Shown here in pieces: positions 1-7,151 of a DNA stretch of 29,284 nucleotides. Numbering within the stretch: the first letter of the stretch is position 1; each line of letters starts with the position of its first letter. A program made the translations under genes and the position numbers. The notes beneath the pieces were generated by a model. It worked only from the letters and a program-made list of their open reading frames with translations, was not told the origin of the DNA and searched no databases. The stretch is from JANQKX01 sp039028695. Lineage in GTDB: Bacteria; Pseudomonadota; Alphaproteobacteria; Kiloniellales; Kiloniellaceae. The stretch is from the NCBI GenBank assembly GCA_039028695.1, contig JBCCHN010000059.1, positions 1 through 29,284 of the forward strand, in the 5' to 3' direction.

Positions 1-109
1 CCGCTGCGCCGAGAGGCAGCAGGCGGATCATGCGCTTTGACTCGATCCCAAAGCAAGACCGCAAGGTGCTGCAAAGGCGCTCAATAGTTTCCCCAAAGAG
101 GGAAGACAT
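1..109 (-). CDS. Partial hypothetical gene, 5' end only, runs off the window
   Basis: An open minus-strand frame begins with ATG at 107-109 and stays open to the first base of the window, so at most 36 residues are visible, starting MSSLFGETIERL. An AGGAG stretch lies about 8-10 bases upstream of this ATG, which is why I prefer it to the in-frame ATG at 137-139. It is on the same strand as the next gene upstream (247-723), about 140 bp away. The product is not recognisable. The evidence is only an open frame plus a plausible ribosome binding site, so this may not be a gene. Confidence 0.3.
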   Translation of the reverse strand, partial: MSSLFGETIERLCSTLRSCFGIESKRMIRLLPLGAA

Positions 110-246
110 TACGGAAGGTCTCCTGGAGGGACATTTCATAGGGAATTCAATTCCTCGCCTGTTTATTACCCGATTCACCTGACCTGCTCATTTTCAGGGC
201 AGATTTCGATTCCCGCAACCGGGTGATCGAACTCAATTTGCGGCCC

Positions 247-723
247 TTAAGCATTCCTATGATAGACACGGCAATTTGTCGTGCCCTGCCCTTTAAAGAC
301 ATAAACCACATTCTCTTTGGCGAGTTGCCGGCGGTCAATCAAGCTCGCGTGACCACCGACCGCAGCGCCGTAAACCGATTTCTGAAAGATACCGACCAAA
401 TGGTGCTGCACCGCTTGTCGAAAATGCCCCTGCGAACAGGCCTTACTGAGCGCAGGGTTTAAAATCCAACTCTGGTTTATCGGCGACTCACTGCGGACCA
501 CCACATTTGAACCGCTCGGCGCCGGTTTTGCTGGCTTCGGCGATTGGGTTATTGGTTTGGAAAAAATATCGTTGGGTTGGATGAAACGATTGGCAATCTG
601 CCATTCCGACTTGATCGTCATTCCCGACTCAACGACCGCGTCCGACCCAATGGCTGGCCGCATCAATGCCCAGCAAATTACTGGTCCTAGGAGTACTATT
701 ACCCAAATCATTCGATAAGACAT
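247..723 (-). CDS. Exported hypothetical protein
   Basis: A 158-residue protein I do not recognise. The start at 723 (MSYRMIWVIVLLGPVICWAL) gives a short charged N-terminus and a hydrophobic stretch typical of a Sec signal peptide or N-terminal anchor, and it is preceded by a purine-rich GGGGAAGACAGG ribosome binding site. An upstream in-frame start at 762 would place charged residues before the signal and is less likely. After the signal there is a Pro/Ser/Lys-rich low-complexity stretch (about residues 60-75), then a more ordered C-terminal half with a His-rich segment and two cysteines about 60 residues apart that could form a disulfide. It stands alone between short intergenic regions. 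Function unknown. Confidence 0.6.
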   Translation of the reverse strand: MSYRMIWVIVLLGPVICWALMRPAIGSDAVVESGMTIKSEWQIANRFIQPNDIFSKPITQSPKPAKPAPSGSNVVVRSESPINQSWILNPALSKACSQGHFRQAVQHHLVGIFQKSVYGAAVGGHASLIDRRQLAKENVVYVFKGQGTTNCRVYHRNA

Positions 724-779
724 CCTGTCTTCCCCTTCTATCTCGCTCGTTCTTGAGCGCACTCATTTGCCCAGGAGAA

Positions 780-1007
780 AGATTAGTGGAACACTGCAAA
801 TGTCTGGTTAATGATAGAATTTTAGAAAAATTGAAAAAACCAAACCTAGCTGCAGGCAAGAGAGAATATGATAGTATTCTTACTTATATCAATAATTACA
901 ATTAGTTATATCTAAATTCTAACTTTTACCTTTAAAATTAGTATGTGAAGTCGGATGATGAAGTCATTACATTTTATGACCATAAGATAATGCAATAAGA
1001 ACTTAAA
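780..1007. other. AT-rich intergenic patch
   Basis: The interval between the exported hypothetical protein and the coiled-coil protein is strikingly AT-rich compared with its flanks, with many A/T runs from about 815 to 1010. No frame with a convincing ribosome binding site was seen. It is upstream of the 247-723 gene and downstream of the 1008-1463 gene, so it may hold a promoter for the former, but I cannot fix one. Confidence 0.5.
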
Positions 1008-1463
1008 TTAAGAATCCCATTTAATATGTTCTAACTTCTCAGCAATTTCGTTTTTCTCCTCGACGAGACGTTGAATAGCCGCCTGTAGTCGGTAAATTTC
1101 AGATTTTTGCAGTTCGATAATTTCGAGGGTTGTGTGGTCTGCGTCGGCTATTTCCCGATCACGGTAGCGGAGAAGAATAGTCTCTTCTTGCTGAAGACCC
1201 TTAATTTCACCTTGTAAATAGCCGTCTTTTAAAAGATTTTCGGGAATACCAGTTCGGCGGGAGACCTCGGAGAGGGATAATAGCTGCTCGGGGTTGAGGC
1301 CGGGCTTCGCCGCCTGGTCATTGGCAGCGAGTGAATCTGGATTTGGGTCTATGGAAGACACCGTCCCGGTCGATTGATCCGGTCCTTGGTGGGTTGAAGG
1401 GGCATTTTTGCCCGCATAAGAAAAGTACTGCTTAAATCCCTTGCGGCCGGGGTAAAACGGCAT
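1008..1463 (-). CDS. Hypothetical coiled-coil protein with possible helix-turn-helix
   Basis: A 151-residue cytoplasmic protein. The start at 1463 follows a good GAGGAG ribosome binding site (GGCGAGGAGCACCAAAAC before ATG). Residues 1-60 are polar and probably disordered (Pro, Ser, Gln rich). Residues 62-85 (LSLSEVSRRTGIPENLLKD) read like a short helix-turn-helix of the MerR/excisionase type, in which a motif 'LSEVSRRTGIP' selects a recognition helix. Residues 105-148 are a predicted coiled coil rich in Glu, Leu and Ile (EIIELQKSEIYRLQAAIQRL). A small DNA-binding or scaffold protein is a reasonable guess, but no family is recognised. It is divergent from agmatine deiminase across 215 bp. Confidence 0.6.
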   Translation of the reverse strand: MPFYPGRKGFKQYFSYAGKNAPSTHQGPDQSTGTVSSIDPNPDSLAANDQAAKPGLNPEQLLSLSEVSRRTGIPENLLKDGYLQGEIKGLQQEETILLRYRDREIADADHTTLEIIELQKSEIYRLQAAIQRLVEEKNEIAEKLEHIKWDS

Positions 1464-1678
1464 GTTTTGGTGCTCCTCGCCTTAATTCATTCCTATTGGA
1501 ATGATGGCCGTTAATGCTGCGGCTAAACCTGACGATCTTTTGGTCTGAAGGCCTGCCTTTTTTAGATGCGAATCGCTATTTCATTAACGAGTCTTTAGGG
1601 GAATGGTTAACAATCGGTAAAACGTTGTCTCTGCCGAAGCACAGGCCCGATTTTGGACGATAAAAAAAGGAGAAAACT

Positions 1679-2686
1679 ATGACCGGCGGTCCTTGGCTAC
1701 CGGCTGAAGATGCGGCTCATCGAAGAACCTGGATGTGCTGGCCCTCGACCGAAGCGATTTACGGTCGGACTCAGGCTTATTTTGAGGCTGTTCAGGAGAA
1801 TTTGGGGCGGCTGGCCGGCACCATCGCGGAAAGAGAACCGGTCACCCTTTTGGCTGCGAAGGATCAGCATGAACTAGCCGCGCGCCTCTGTGGCCCGAAA
1901 GTCGAGCTCTTGGATGCAGCGACCGATGATATGTGGGCGCGGGATACGGGGCCGGTTTTCATCAAAACGGCTGAAGGTACATCTGCGGCCATTGACTTTA
2001 ATTTCAATGGCTGGGGCGGCAAGGAACGCCACAGCCTGGATAAGGGCGTGGCTAAAGCCATCTGCGGCCATCTGGGATTCACGCCCGAGTCAACCCGGCT
2101 GGTTGGCGAAGGCGGCGGTCTGGAATATGACGGCGATGGCACCCTGCTTTTAGCGGAAAGCTGCTGGGTGAACGACAATAGAAACCCCGGCATGACGAGA
2201 GATGACATCGAAGCCGAACTCAAGCGCTTGCTAGGGGTTGAGGTTGTCATCTGGGTGCCGGGTGTGCGCGATCAAGACGATACGGATGGCCACATCGACG
2301 GCTCTTTCCGTTTTGTGCGGCCAGGCCTGGTTATCGCCTCCCAAATCTCGGATCGGCAGACCGACTGGGCGGAGGCGGAGGTGACCGCCAAGGCGATTCT
2401 GGCACGCGCCAAGGATGCTAGAGGTCGGTCTTTTGAGGTGGTGGACATTCCAGAAGCCGAAAACTTCCGCTCAAGCGACCCGAATTTTTTCCCCGGCTAT
2501 GCAAATTATTATGTCGGCAATGGTGCCCTTTATACGCCCCAGTTTGGGGACGCAACGACCGATGCCTTCGCCCAAGAGACCTTTGCGAAGCTGTTTGCGG
2601 ATCGGGAGATCGTGGCCCTAAACGTGGATCGGATTTATGAAAACGGCGGCGGCATGCATTGTGTCACTCAACAAGAGCCCGCATAA
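1679..2686 (+). CDS. aguA: Agmatine deiminase / peptidyl-arginine deiminase family
   Basis: A 335-residue cytoplasmic guanidino-group-modifying enzyme (PF04371). The known reaction of the best-fitting subfamily is agmatine plus water to N-carbamoylputrescine plus ammonia, a step of putrescine synthesis from arginine. Family motifs are all present: WMCWP (18-22), DDMWARDTGP (83-92), FNFNGWGGK (107-115), GEGGGLEYDGDGT (143-155), the His motif DTDGHIDG (201-208) and the C-terminal GGGMHCVTQQ with catalytic Cys328. The length is slightly short for AguA (usually about 340-370). The start is fixed by AAAAAAAGGAGAAAACT directly before ATG. No carbamoylputrescine amidase (aguB) lies beside it, so agmatine versus another guanidino substrate rests on family similarity alone. 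The permease gene follows on the same strand after 66 bp. Confidence 0.9.
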   Translation: MTGGPWLPAEDAAHRRTWMCWPSTEAIYGRTQAYFEAVQENLGRLAGTIAEREPVTLLAAKDQHELAARLCGPKVELLDAATDDMWARDTGPVFIKTAEGTSAAIDFNFNGWGGKERHSLDKGVAKAICGHLGFTPESTRLVGEGGGLEYDGDGTLLLAESCWVNDNRNPGMTRDDIEAELKRLLGVEVVIWVPGVRDQDDTDGHIDGSFRFVRPGLVIASQISDRQTDWAEAEVTAKAILARAKDARGRSFEVVDIPEAENFRSSDPNFFPGYANYYVGNGALYTPQFGDATTDAFAQETFAKLFADREIVALNVDRIYENGGGMHCVTQQEPA

Positions 2687-2752
2687 AAGCCTCTCCGGCC
2701 GGCGGTAGCTGGAGAGCTGGCATATAATTTTAACTGGCGGATAGGACACCTT

Positions 2753-3208
2753 ATGGCCCTAGAGACTTTGCTGCTGATTTTTATCGCCCTTTTGGTGGGG
2801 GCGGGTTATCCCGTGCAGGCGGGCATCAATGCCACGATCTCCCAATTCCATGGCCATTCGCTCTTGGCGGCCTTGACCAATACCACGGTGGCCAGCATGG
2901 CTCTCCTGATCGTGGTTCTGGTCCTACGGATTCCCCTACCCGCCCTTGGTGAGGCGGCAAAGGCACCCTGGTGGGCCTGGACTGGCGGACTTTTGGGCGG
3001 CTTTTTTGTGCTCTCTTCCTTGGTCTTGGCGCCCAAACTGGGGGCGGCGGCTTTTGTCTCAACCACCATCGTGGGGACCATGGTCGCGTCGCTGGTGATC
3101 GACCATTATGGCTTTTTGGTCTTCAAGGTGCAGCCCATCACATGGTGGCGCCTGATTGGGGCGGCTTTGGTGATTTCGGGTATGATGATGATCCTTTGGA
3201 AGCGCTAA
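2753..3208 (+). CDS. DMT-superfamily YdcZ-type (DUF606) membrane transporter
   Basis: A 151-residue integral membrane protein with about five hydrophobic helices (near residues 1-22, 36-62, 72-92, 96-116 and 127-148) and Gly/Ala-rich packing motifs. The N-terminal pattern ending VQAGINATISQF and the 'APKLGAAAFVSTTIVGTM' segment are characteristic of the DUF606/YdcZ family of half-size drug/metabolite transporter proteins, which probably work as dimers. The substrate is unknown. It follows agmatine deiminase on the same strand by 66 bp and may be co-transcribed, which would hint at an amine or guanidino compound, but this is inference. The ribosome binding site is the modest GGATAGGACACCTT before ATG at 2753. 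Confidence 0.85.
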   Translation: MALETLLLIFIALLVGAGYPVQAGINATISQFHGHSLLAALTNTTVASMALLIVVLVLRIPLPALGEAAKAPWWAWTGGLLGGFFVLSSLVLAPKLGAAAFVSTTIVGTMVASLVIDHYGFLVFKVQPITWWRLIGAALVISGMMMILWKR

Positions 3209-3230
3209 TCGAGACTGTCGAGTTGGAGCC

Positions 3231-3773
3231 TCAGCCGTTTAATTTGGGCGCGATCCAACCATGGTAGATCCCTTCGGCCATACCCTTATGCCGGGACAGA
3301 TTGGACCAATTGAACTGGCAATCCATCATGGCGAAGCGGCCGGATCCATCGACGCAGGTCTGTATCCCCTCGCGCTTTGTCTGGCCATTTTCCAGCACCA
3401 TGGCGCGGCCGTGGGAGATCATGACCAGTTCCGACCCATCATCGAAAATCCAGGTCACGAAGCTCTGGCTGTCTTCTTGGTCTCCAGGGATCTCCAGATT
3501 TCCTTGGGAGGAGCCCTCAATGGCGTGGCGGAATACCTCGCCTTGATCACCCAGATGGAAACCTTGGATCTTATAGGAGCAAACCACCTCCTCCGCGGTA
3601 CCTTGGCAGTCTAGATCGGCCGGCATGTTGTAGAAGCTGCCCGATAGGTTCTTGCGGTGATCCTCGCCGTTATCTTTCGCATGGGCGGCTGCGGCCATGA
3701 TACCAAGACCGGCAATGAGCCCGATGCCACTACAAAGCCACTTAAATGAACTCCTATAGCGTTTTTTCATCAT
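3231..3773 (-). CDS. Secreted hypothetical protein with four cysteines
   Basis: A 180-residue protein of unknown function. The start at 3773 (MMKKRYRSSFKWL) gives a classic Sec signal peptide: a basic N-terminus, hydrophobic core and AHA cleavage site before KDNGEDH. GGAAACC precedes it at close spacing. A frame extension up to 3926 exists but has no membrane or signal character and is rejected as the start; an alternative is ATG at 3785. The mature protein has two cysteine pairs (DLDCQGTAEEVVCSY and IQTCVDGSGRFAMMDCQF), suggesting two periplasmic disulfides, with beta-rich sequence between. It is convergent with the permease gene (23 bp gap) and downstream of the nitronate monooxygenase-like gene on the same strand. 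Confidence 0.7.
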   Translation of the reverse strand: MMKKRYRSSFKWLCSGIGLIAGLGIMAAAAHAKDNGEDHRKNLSGSFYNMPADLDCQGTAEEVVCSYKIQGFHLGDQGEVFRHAIEGSSQGNLEIPGDQEDSQSFVTWIFDDGSELVMISHGRAMVLENGQTKREGIQTCVDGSGRFAMMDCQFNWSNLSRHKGMAEGIYHGWIAPKLNG

Positions 3774-3958
3774 GCAGGTTTCCATTTTGCCACGGGCGAT
3801 TTCCACGGTAATTTGGGGATTAAAGCTGTCGCGTGGCTTGCCGTGAGGTGACACAGGCGCAATGTTCAGCAAAAGTAAGGCGGGGCTGGATCCCGTCTCG
3901 GATCGTCTTTTGCGACCCCTCGTCATTTCGAGAATGGTCCGTAACAGCTTTGAATTCC

Positions 3959-4921
3959 TTAGCTCACTGTCGCGCGGCCTGTCTGACGTAACAAGGTCGA
4001 TGCCTCGGCCACCATCTCTTCGATGATAGCGCGGGCCGGTCGGACCGCATCAATCAGGTCCACCACCTCGCCGCCGATCACGACGCGGGTGGCATAGTCT
4101 TCGTCGTCAGCATTGTCATAGGCTTGCCGTACCGATTCGACTTGATTCTGCATATCTTCGATGGCGCCATGCCAACGATCCGAATAGGCATTTTCAAGGA
4201 CCCGGCCGGTAAAATGCCAGGGCCAATCAACACCGCGAGCCACATCAAAAACCTTAGTGCGCAAGGTCCGATCGCCCTCGGCTGCCACCAGACGCGCTTT
4301 GGCACTGGCCGGACCCTCCGCCTCTTCGGCCGCCCAAAAGCGGGTTCCCAGCATGACGGCGTCAGCGCCAAGCATCATCGCGGCAGCCAGACCCCGGCCA
4401 TCGCCAATGCCGCCGGCGGCGATCAAAATCTGCTCGGGCCCGGCCAAGTCGCGCACCGCTGGCAGCAAGGCCATGAGCCCTCGGTCCATCCCGTGGCCGC
4501 CGGCTTCCTGGCCTTGGACGACAATCATTTCGGTGCCGGCCGCCAAGGCTTGACGGGCTTGTTCCAGACGCTGCACCTGCCAGAGGCTCGGCACCCCGGC
4601 GGCCTTGCAACGCGCAACATGGTGCCCCGCCTCGCCGAAGGAGAACATCACCGCCTTTGGCTTGCGTGCCAGGACCTGCTCCAGCAAATCAGGCTGCTTT
4701 TCCAGTGACCAGGTGATGAAGCCGGCACCGACAACCTGATTGCCGGCCTCTTCAAAGGCTCCTGCCAACCACGCTGCGTCGCCGTAACCGCCGCCGATCA
4801 AACCAAGCCCGCCCGCCGCAGAGACCGCGGCAGCGAGGCGTCCGCCGGCGATCTTGTCCATTGGCGCCAACAGCACCGGATGCTCGATCCCCAAAGTCTC
4901 GGTCAACTTGGTTTTGATCAT
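3959..4921 (-). CDS. NAD(P)H-dependent flavin oxidoreductase, nitronate monooxygenase family
   Basis: A 320-residue TIM-barrel flavoprotein. Family members bind FMN and oxidise alkyl nitronates, or act as enoyl reductases or NAD(P)H:quinone oxidoreductases. Visible motifs: the N-terminal PVLLAPM (15-21), the Gly-rich AAGGLGLIGGG (36-45), QGQEAGGHGMDRG (136-148) with His143 at the position of the catalytic His, and the phosphate-binding IAAGGIGDGRG (167-177) followed by GADAVMLGTRFWAAEEA. The length is normal for the class. The start at 4921 has a GAAGGAAAG ribosome binding site. Substrate not predictable. It stands alone, with 940 bp of gene-poor DNA upstream. Confidence 0.88.
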   Translation of the reverse strand: MIKTKLTETLGIEHPVLLAPMDKIAGGRLAAAVSAAGGLGLIGGGYGDAAWLAGAFEEAGNQVVGAGFITWSLEKQPDLLEQVLARKPKAVMFSFGEAGHHVARCKAAGVPSLWQVQRLEQARQALAAGTEMIVVQGQEAGGHGMDRGLMALLPAVRDLAGPEQILIAAGGIGDGRGLAAAMMLGADAVMLGTRFWAAEEAEGPASAKARLVAAEGDRTLRTKVFDVARGVDWPWHFTGRVLENAYSDRWHGAIEDMQNQVESVRQAYDNADDEDYATRVVIGGEVVDLIDAVRPARAIIEEMVAEASTLLRQTGRATVS

Positions 4922-5250
4922 GGCGCTTTCCTTCTGAACTTAAACGAGACGGGGACCGCCTTTTATGTCCGCTCGACTGTGTCGAGGGTCCGGAGAGGGA
5001 TCAAGGCAAATGTCGCCCGCATCGCATGGGCAGCCATGGGAGGGCCGCCCATTTGGAAGCAGCAACGCTGCGCAAGGTCCTGGGAAGGGTTTGCGCTCAG
5101 TCAAGATCCTTTGACAAGGACCTTCTTCAATTCGGGTGCACGCTGCCCAGGCCGATTTTGGCCTAATCGTGGGCTTCGGTTGGCCCCGACATGGCGGCTT
5201 CCGTGATCGAGTGACGCCTCTTTCGGTGCGGATTTTTTGGCTCCAGCCAT

Positions 5251-5272
5251 AAAAGTTGTCTAAGAAAACTTT
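5251..5272. repeat. Dispersed palindromic element, copy 1
   Basis: A 22-bp sequence identical to 22568-22589. The imperfect dyad is AAAGTTGTCT, a 1-base centre, then AGAAAACTTT, so two bases of the right arm break the symmetry. A third, perfectly symmetric copy lies at 23859-23879. This copy is intergenic. Confidence 0.75.
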
Positions 5273-5321
5273 AGTGGGGCTAAAAATTTCAGTTTCAGCT
5301 TTCGTAAAAGGCCACAAGATA

Positions 5322-5335
5322 CTGATCAAAATCAG
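5322..5335. promoter_or_regulatory. FNR/FixK-like dyad 1
   Basis: CTGATCAAAATCAG is a perfect inverted repeat CTGAT-N4-ATCAG. It differs from the established FNR/FixK consensus TTGAT-N4-ATCAA only in the outermost base pair. It sits in an AT-rich non-coding stretch 19 bp (centre to centre) from a second such site. No gene start lies close by in either direction, so the target is unclear. Confidence 0.4.
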
Positions 5336-5340
5336 AAAAA

Positions 5341-5354
5341 CTGATCTGAATCAG
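5341..5354. promoter_or_regulatory. FNR/FixK-like dyad 2
   Basis: CTGATCTGAATCAG has the same CTGAT-N4-ATCAG arms as the site at 5322-5335. The two sites together form a tandem operator-like pair separated by five bases. Confidence 0.4.
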
Positions 5355-5862
5355 ATTCTGCATTAAGAAATTTTTTCTGGTCATTCACCGAATCCACCTG
5401 GATGCTCGAGAAAAGCTTTGGTCACCCGGCGGACAAGCACAAAACGACATGATCGGGGCGACGGCGCGCACATTTTGCGTCGATACGGGCACGGTGGTGC
5501 CCCTGGGGTAAGACTGAGAATGCGTTTAGTAGGTGGGTTTGAGCTAAGCGGCCTTTTTCACCTTGAGTCAGTTTTTATCTTCGGCAGCCCCCCTCTTCAT
5601 TGAAATCAACATTCCCACCTCCCCCATCGGATGAAGGTCAATCCCAAGGTGGAGTCGGAACAGGCAGGACATTCAAGCTTGTCCGTAACTCTCGATACCC
5701 ACTTGCGAGTGATGCCGGGAGGGGAGCAAGACCTGGCCTTGGGTATTGACCGCGCGCTGAGAACCTCGCTAGAACAAACCCAATGAAGTCGTGTGCCAAT
5801 TGGATGCAAATTCTTAGTAGATCAGCGGGCGTTAAGTTTCCAAATATCTGATTTCATTAGCC

Positions 5863-5952
5863 GGATGGGTGCGAGAGTGGTTGAATCGACCGGTCTTGAA
5901 AACCGGCAGGCGTGTGAGCGTCTCGTGGGTTCGAATCCCACCCCATCCGCCA
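5863..5952 (+). tRNA. tRNA-Ser (anticodon UGA)
   Basis: A 90-nt class II tRNA. The acceptor stem is GGATGGG (5863-5869) with CCCATCC (5942-5948), the discriminator is G, and the encoded CCA is at 5950-5952. The anticodon stem CCGGT/ACCGG encloses loop CTTGAAA with anticodon TGA at 5897-5899. The long variable arm expected of serine tRNA and the GTTCGAATC T-loop are present. It reads UCA (and by wobble other UCN) codons. Many spurious frames on the opposite strand come from this gene. Confidence 0.97.
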
Positions 5953-6021
5953 AACTTACTGCGCCCAAGCCGGGCCGGCGGAACGCATTTCCATTCATGG
6001 ATAACCAAGAGCAAAAAGCAC

Positions 6022-7143
6022 CTAGCCAGGTACCCAAAGGGAAAGATGATTATCCCAGTGCACTGGCCCTGAATGGAGAACCTCTAGTTCTTTCTGCGAT
6101 CCCGAGATTGCATTAAATCGTAAAACGGTCCCCTCGCCGCTTGAAATTATAAAATCGCCAGGCTCTGAGCCACCTGAAAGGCCGCAGCCGTCGCGTAACG
6201 CGAGTGAGGTCATATAGGTGTTGTCTTTTAAGTCCCAAAAGACGGTGATCCCGCCTTTGGGGCAGCTGGCCGCCAGATAGGCGCCACTCCTGTCCGCCAC
6301 AACGCTGCCGCAGTAGTTTTTCATGCTGGCCAACACCGGATCGGGAACCGGTAAAATGGAAAGGGGCTCGCCCAATTGGCAGATCGCGACCAAGGGAAAT
6401 CGATCCTCCTTAGGACCCTCGTACTGCATGGCGACGGCGATCCTATCCCTTGGCAGAAGGGCTAGATGTCGAAGGCTGAGCTTGTGAAATTTTGGCGGCA
6501 GCTCGGCTTTGTGGAGGAGAGCGCCGGTGTGACGGTCGATAAAAGCAATGGAGGGTCGCATGGTCGCGAGATTGAGCTTCGCACGGCCCGTTTTCGGATG
6601 CGTAACGATACCGCCATTGGCCACCACGAGCGTTTTATCGTCCGCCAGGATCTTTATATCGTGCGGCCCGGAGCCGTATGATCTGATTTCGCCGACTTTT
6701 TCGTATCCGGATTCGGCATTGTAGCAAGAGATCACACCGCGGGCGGCCTCATAGTCATTTTCCGTGGCATAGAGATCGCGGCCATTATTCGAGAACACGC
6801 CATGGCCGTAAAAATGCCGAGCCGGGTCCGCCTGAATTTCCTTTTGCAGGACGCCTCTATCGGCGCTCACGACCTGAGCAAAGGTTCCCGGGCGCCGCGC
6901 AAAGATGATCAGCTCGTTTGATTGAGGTCGAAAAAGCGGCGCGTGCCCCCGGCCAGGCAGTTGTGACCTAAAAAGCTCAAGCCCTTGAGGCGTCAAGGCA
7001 CTCAAAAAATAGCTGCCCAACTGATCCATGCCGGCGCTGGCGAAACGAAGCGAACCGGAAGGCATGATAGGTGTGGCGCCGCTTTGCCGACCTGCGATCA
7101 AGGTGCATCCCAGTGCACCAAAGATGAGATCCCGGCGCCGCAT
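6022..7143 (-). CDS. DUF1513 family protein, Tat-exported, imelysin-cluster partner
   Basis: A 373-residue periplasmic protein, probably a beta-propeller. The N-terminus MRRRDLIFGALGCTLIAG carries a twin-arginine motif (RRDLIFG) and hydrophobic h-region, so export by Tat is likely. Repeated beta-strand patterns typical of DUF1513 run through it, including the conserved HFYGHGVFS, SYGSGPHDI, RPSIAFID, KLSLRHL and GPVHWDNHL segments; the family is known as the last gene of imelysin operons. The exact function is unknown, and a role as periplasmic partner in iron handling is inferred from the operon. It starts 8 bp after the stop of the second imelysin gene, so the two are surely co-transcribed. 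Its 3' end faces the tRNA gene 69 bp away. Confidence 0.88.
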   Translation of the reverse strand: MRRRDLIFGALGCTLIAGRQSGATPIMPSGSLRFASAGMDQLGSYFLSALTPQGLELFRSQLPGRGHAPLFRPQSNELIIFARRPGTFAQVVSADRGVLQKEIQADPARHFYGHGVFSNNGRDLYATENDYEAARGVISCYNAESGYEKVGEIRSYGSGPHDIKILADDKTLVVANGGIVTHPKTGRAKLNLATMRPSIAFIDRHTGALLHKAELPPKFHKLSLRHLALLPRDRIAVAMQYEGPKEDRFPLVAICQLGEPLSILPVPDPVLASMKNYCGSVVADRSGAYLAASCPKGGITVFWDLKDNTYMTSLALRDGCGLSGGSEPGDFIISSGEGTVLRFNAISGSQKELEVLHSGPVHWDNHLSLWVPG

Positions 7144-7151
7144 GATAGACC

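Larger units (their letters stand above)
4922..5862. other. Gene-poor region upstream of tRNA-Ser
   Basis: About 940 bp with no convincing gene on either strand. The open frames are short, lack ribosome binding sites or use TTG starts, and show no domain. It holds one copy of the AAAGTTGTCT palindrome (5251-5272) and two FNR-like dyads (5322-5335, 5341-5354) in an AT-rich stretch (about 5250-5390). Base composition shifts sharply from GC-rich before 5220 to AT-rich and back, as expected of a regulatory region or the scar of an old insertion. Confidence 0.5.

Noticed and set aside
1864..2250. 128-codon frame opposite agmatine deiminase
   Set aside because: Shadow of a clear gene; Ser/Pro-rich product without motifs.
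4940..5329. 129-codon minus-strand open frame
   Set aside because: No ribosome binding site or domain, low-complexity Pro/Arg-rich product, and it contains the palindromic repeat; more likely non-coding.
5606..5809. 67-codon frame with a C-x2-C segment (LECPACSDS)
   Set aside because: It begins at TTG without a ribosome binding site and has only one Cys pair; too weak to call.
5863..5952. tRNA-Ser as an integration site for the iron block
   Set aside because: No second copy of the tRNA 3' end, no integrase and no mobility genes were seen in the window.
5822..6037. Minus-strand open frames across the tRNA, with residues such as GGIRTHETLTRLPVFKTGRFNHSRTHP-like segments
   Set aside because: They are translations of the antisense of tRNA-Ser, a well-known source of false proteins.
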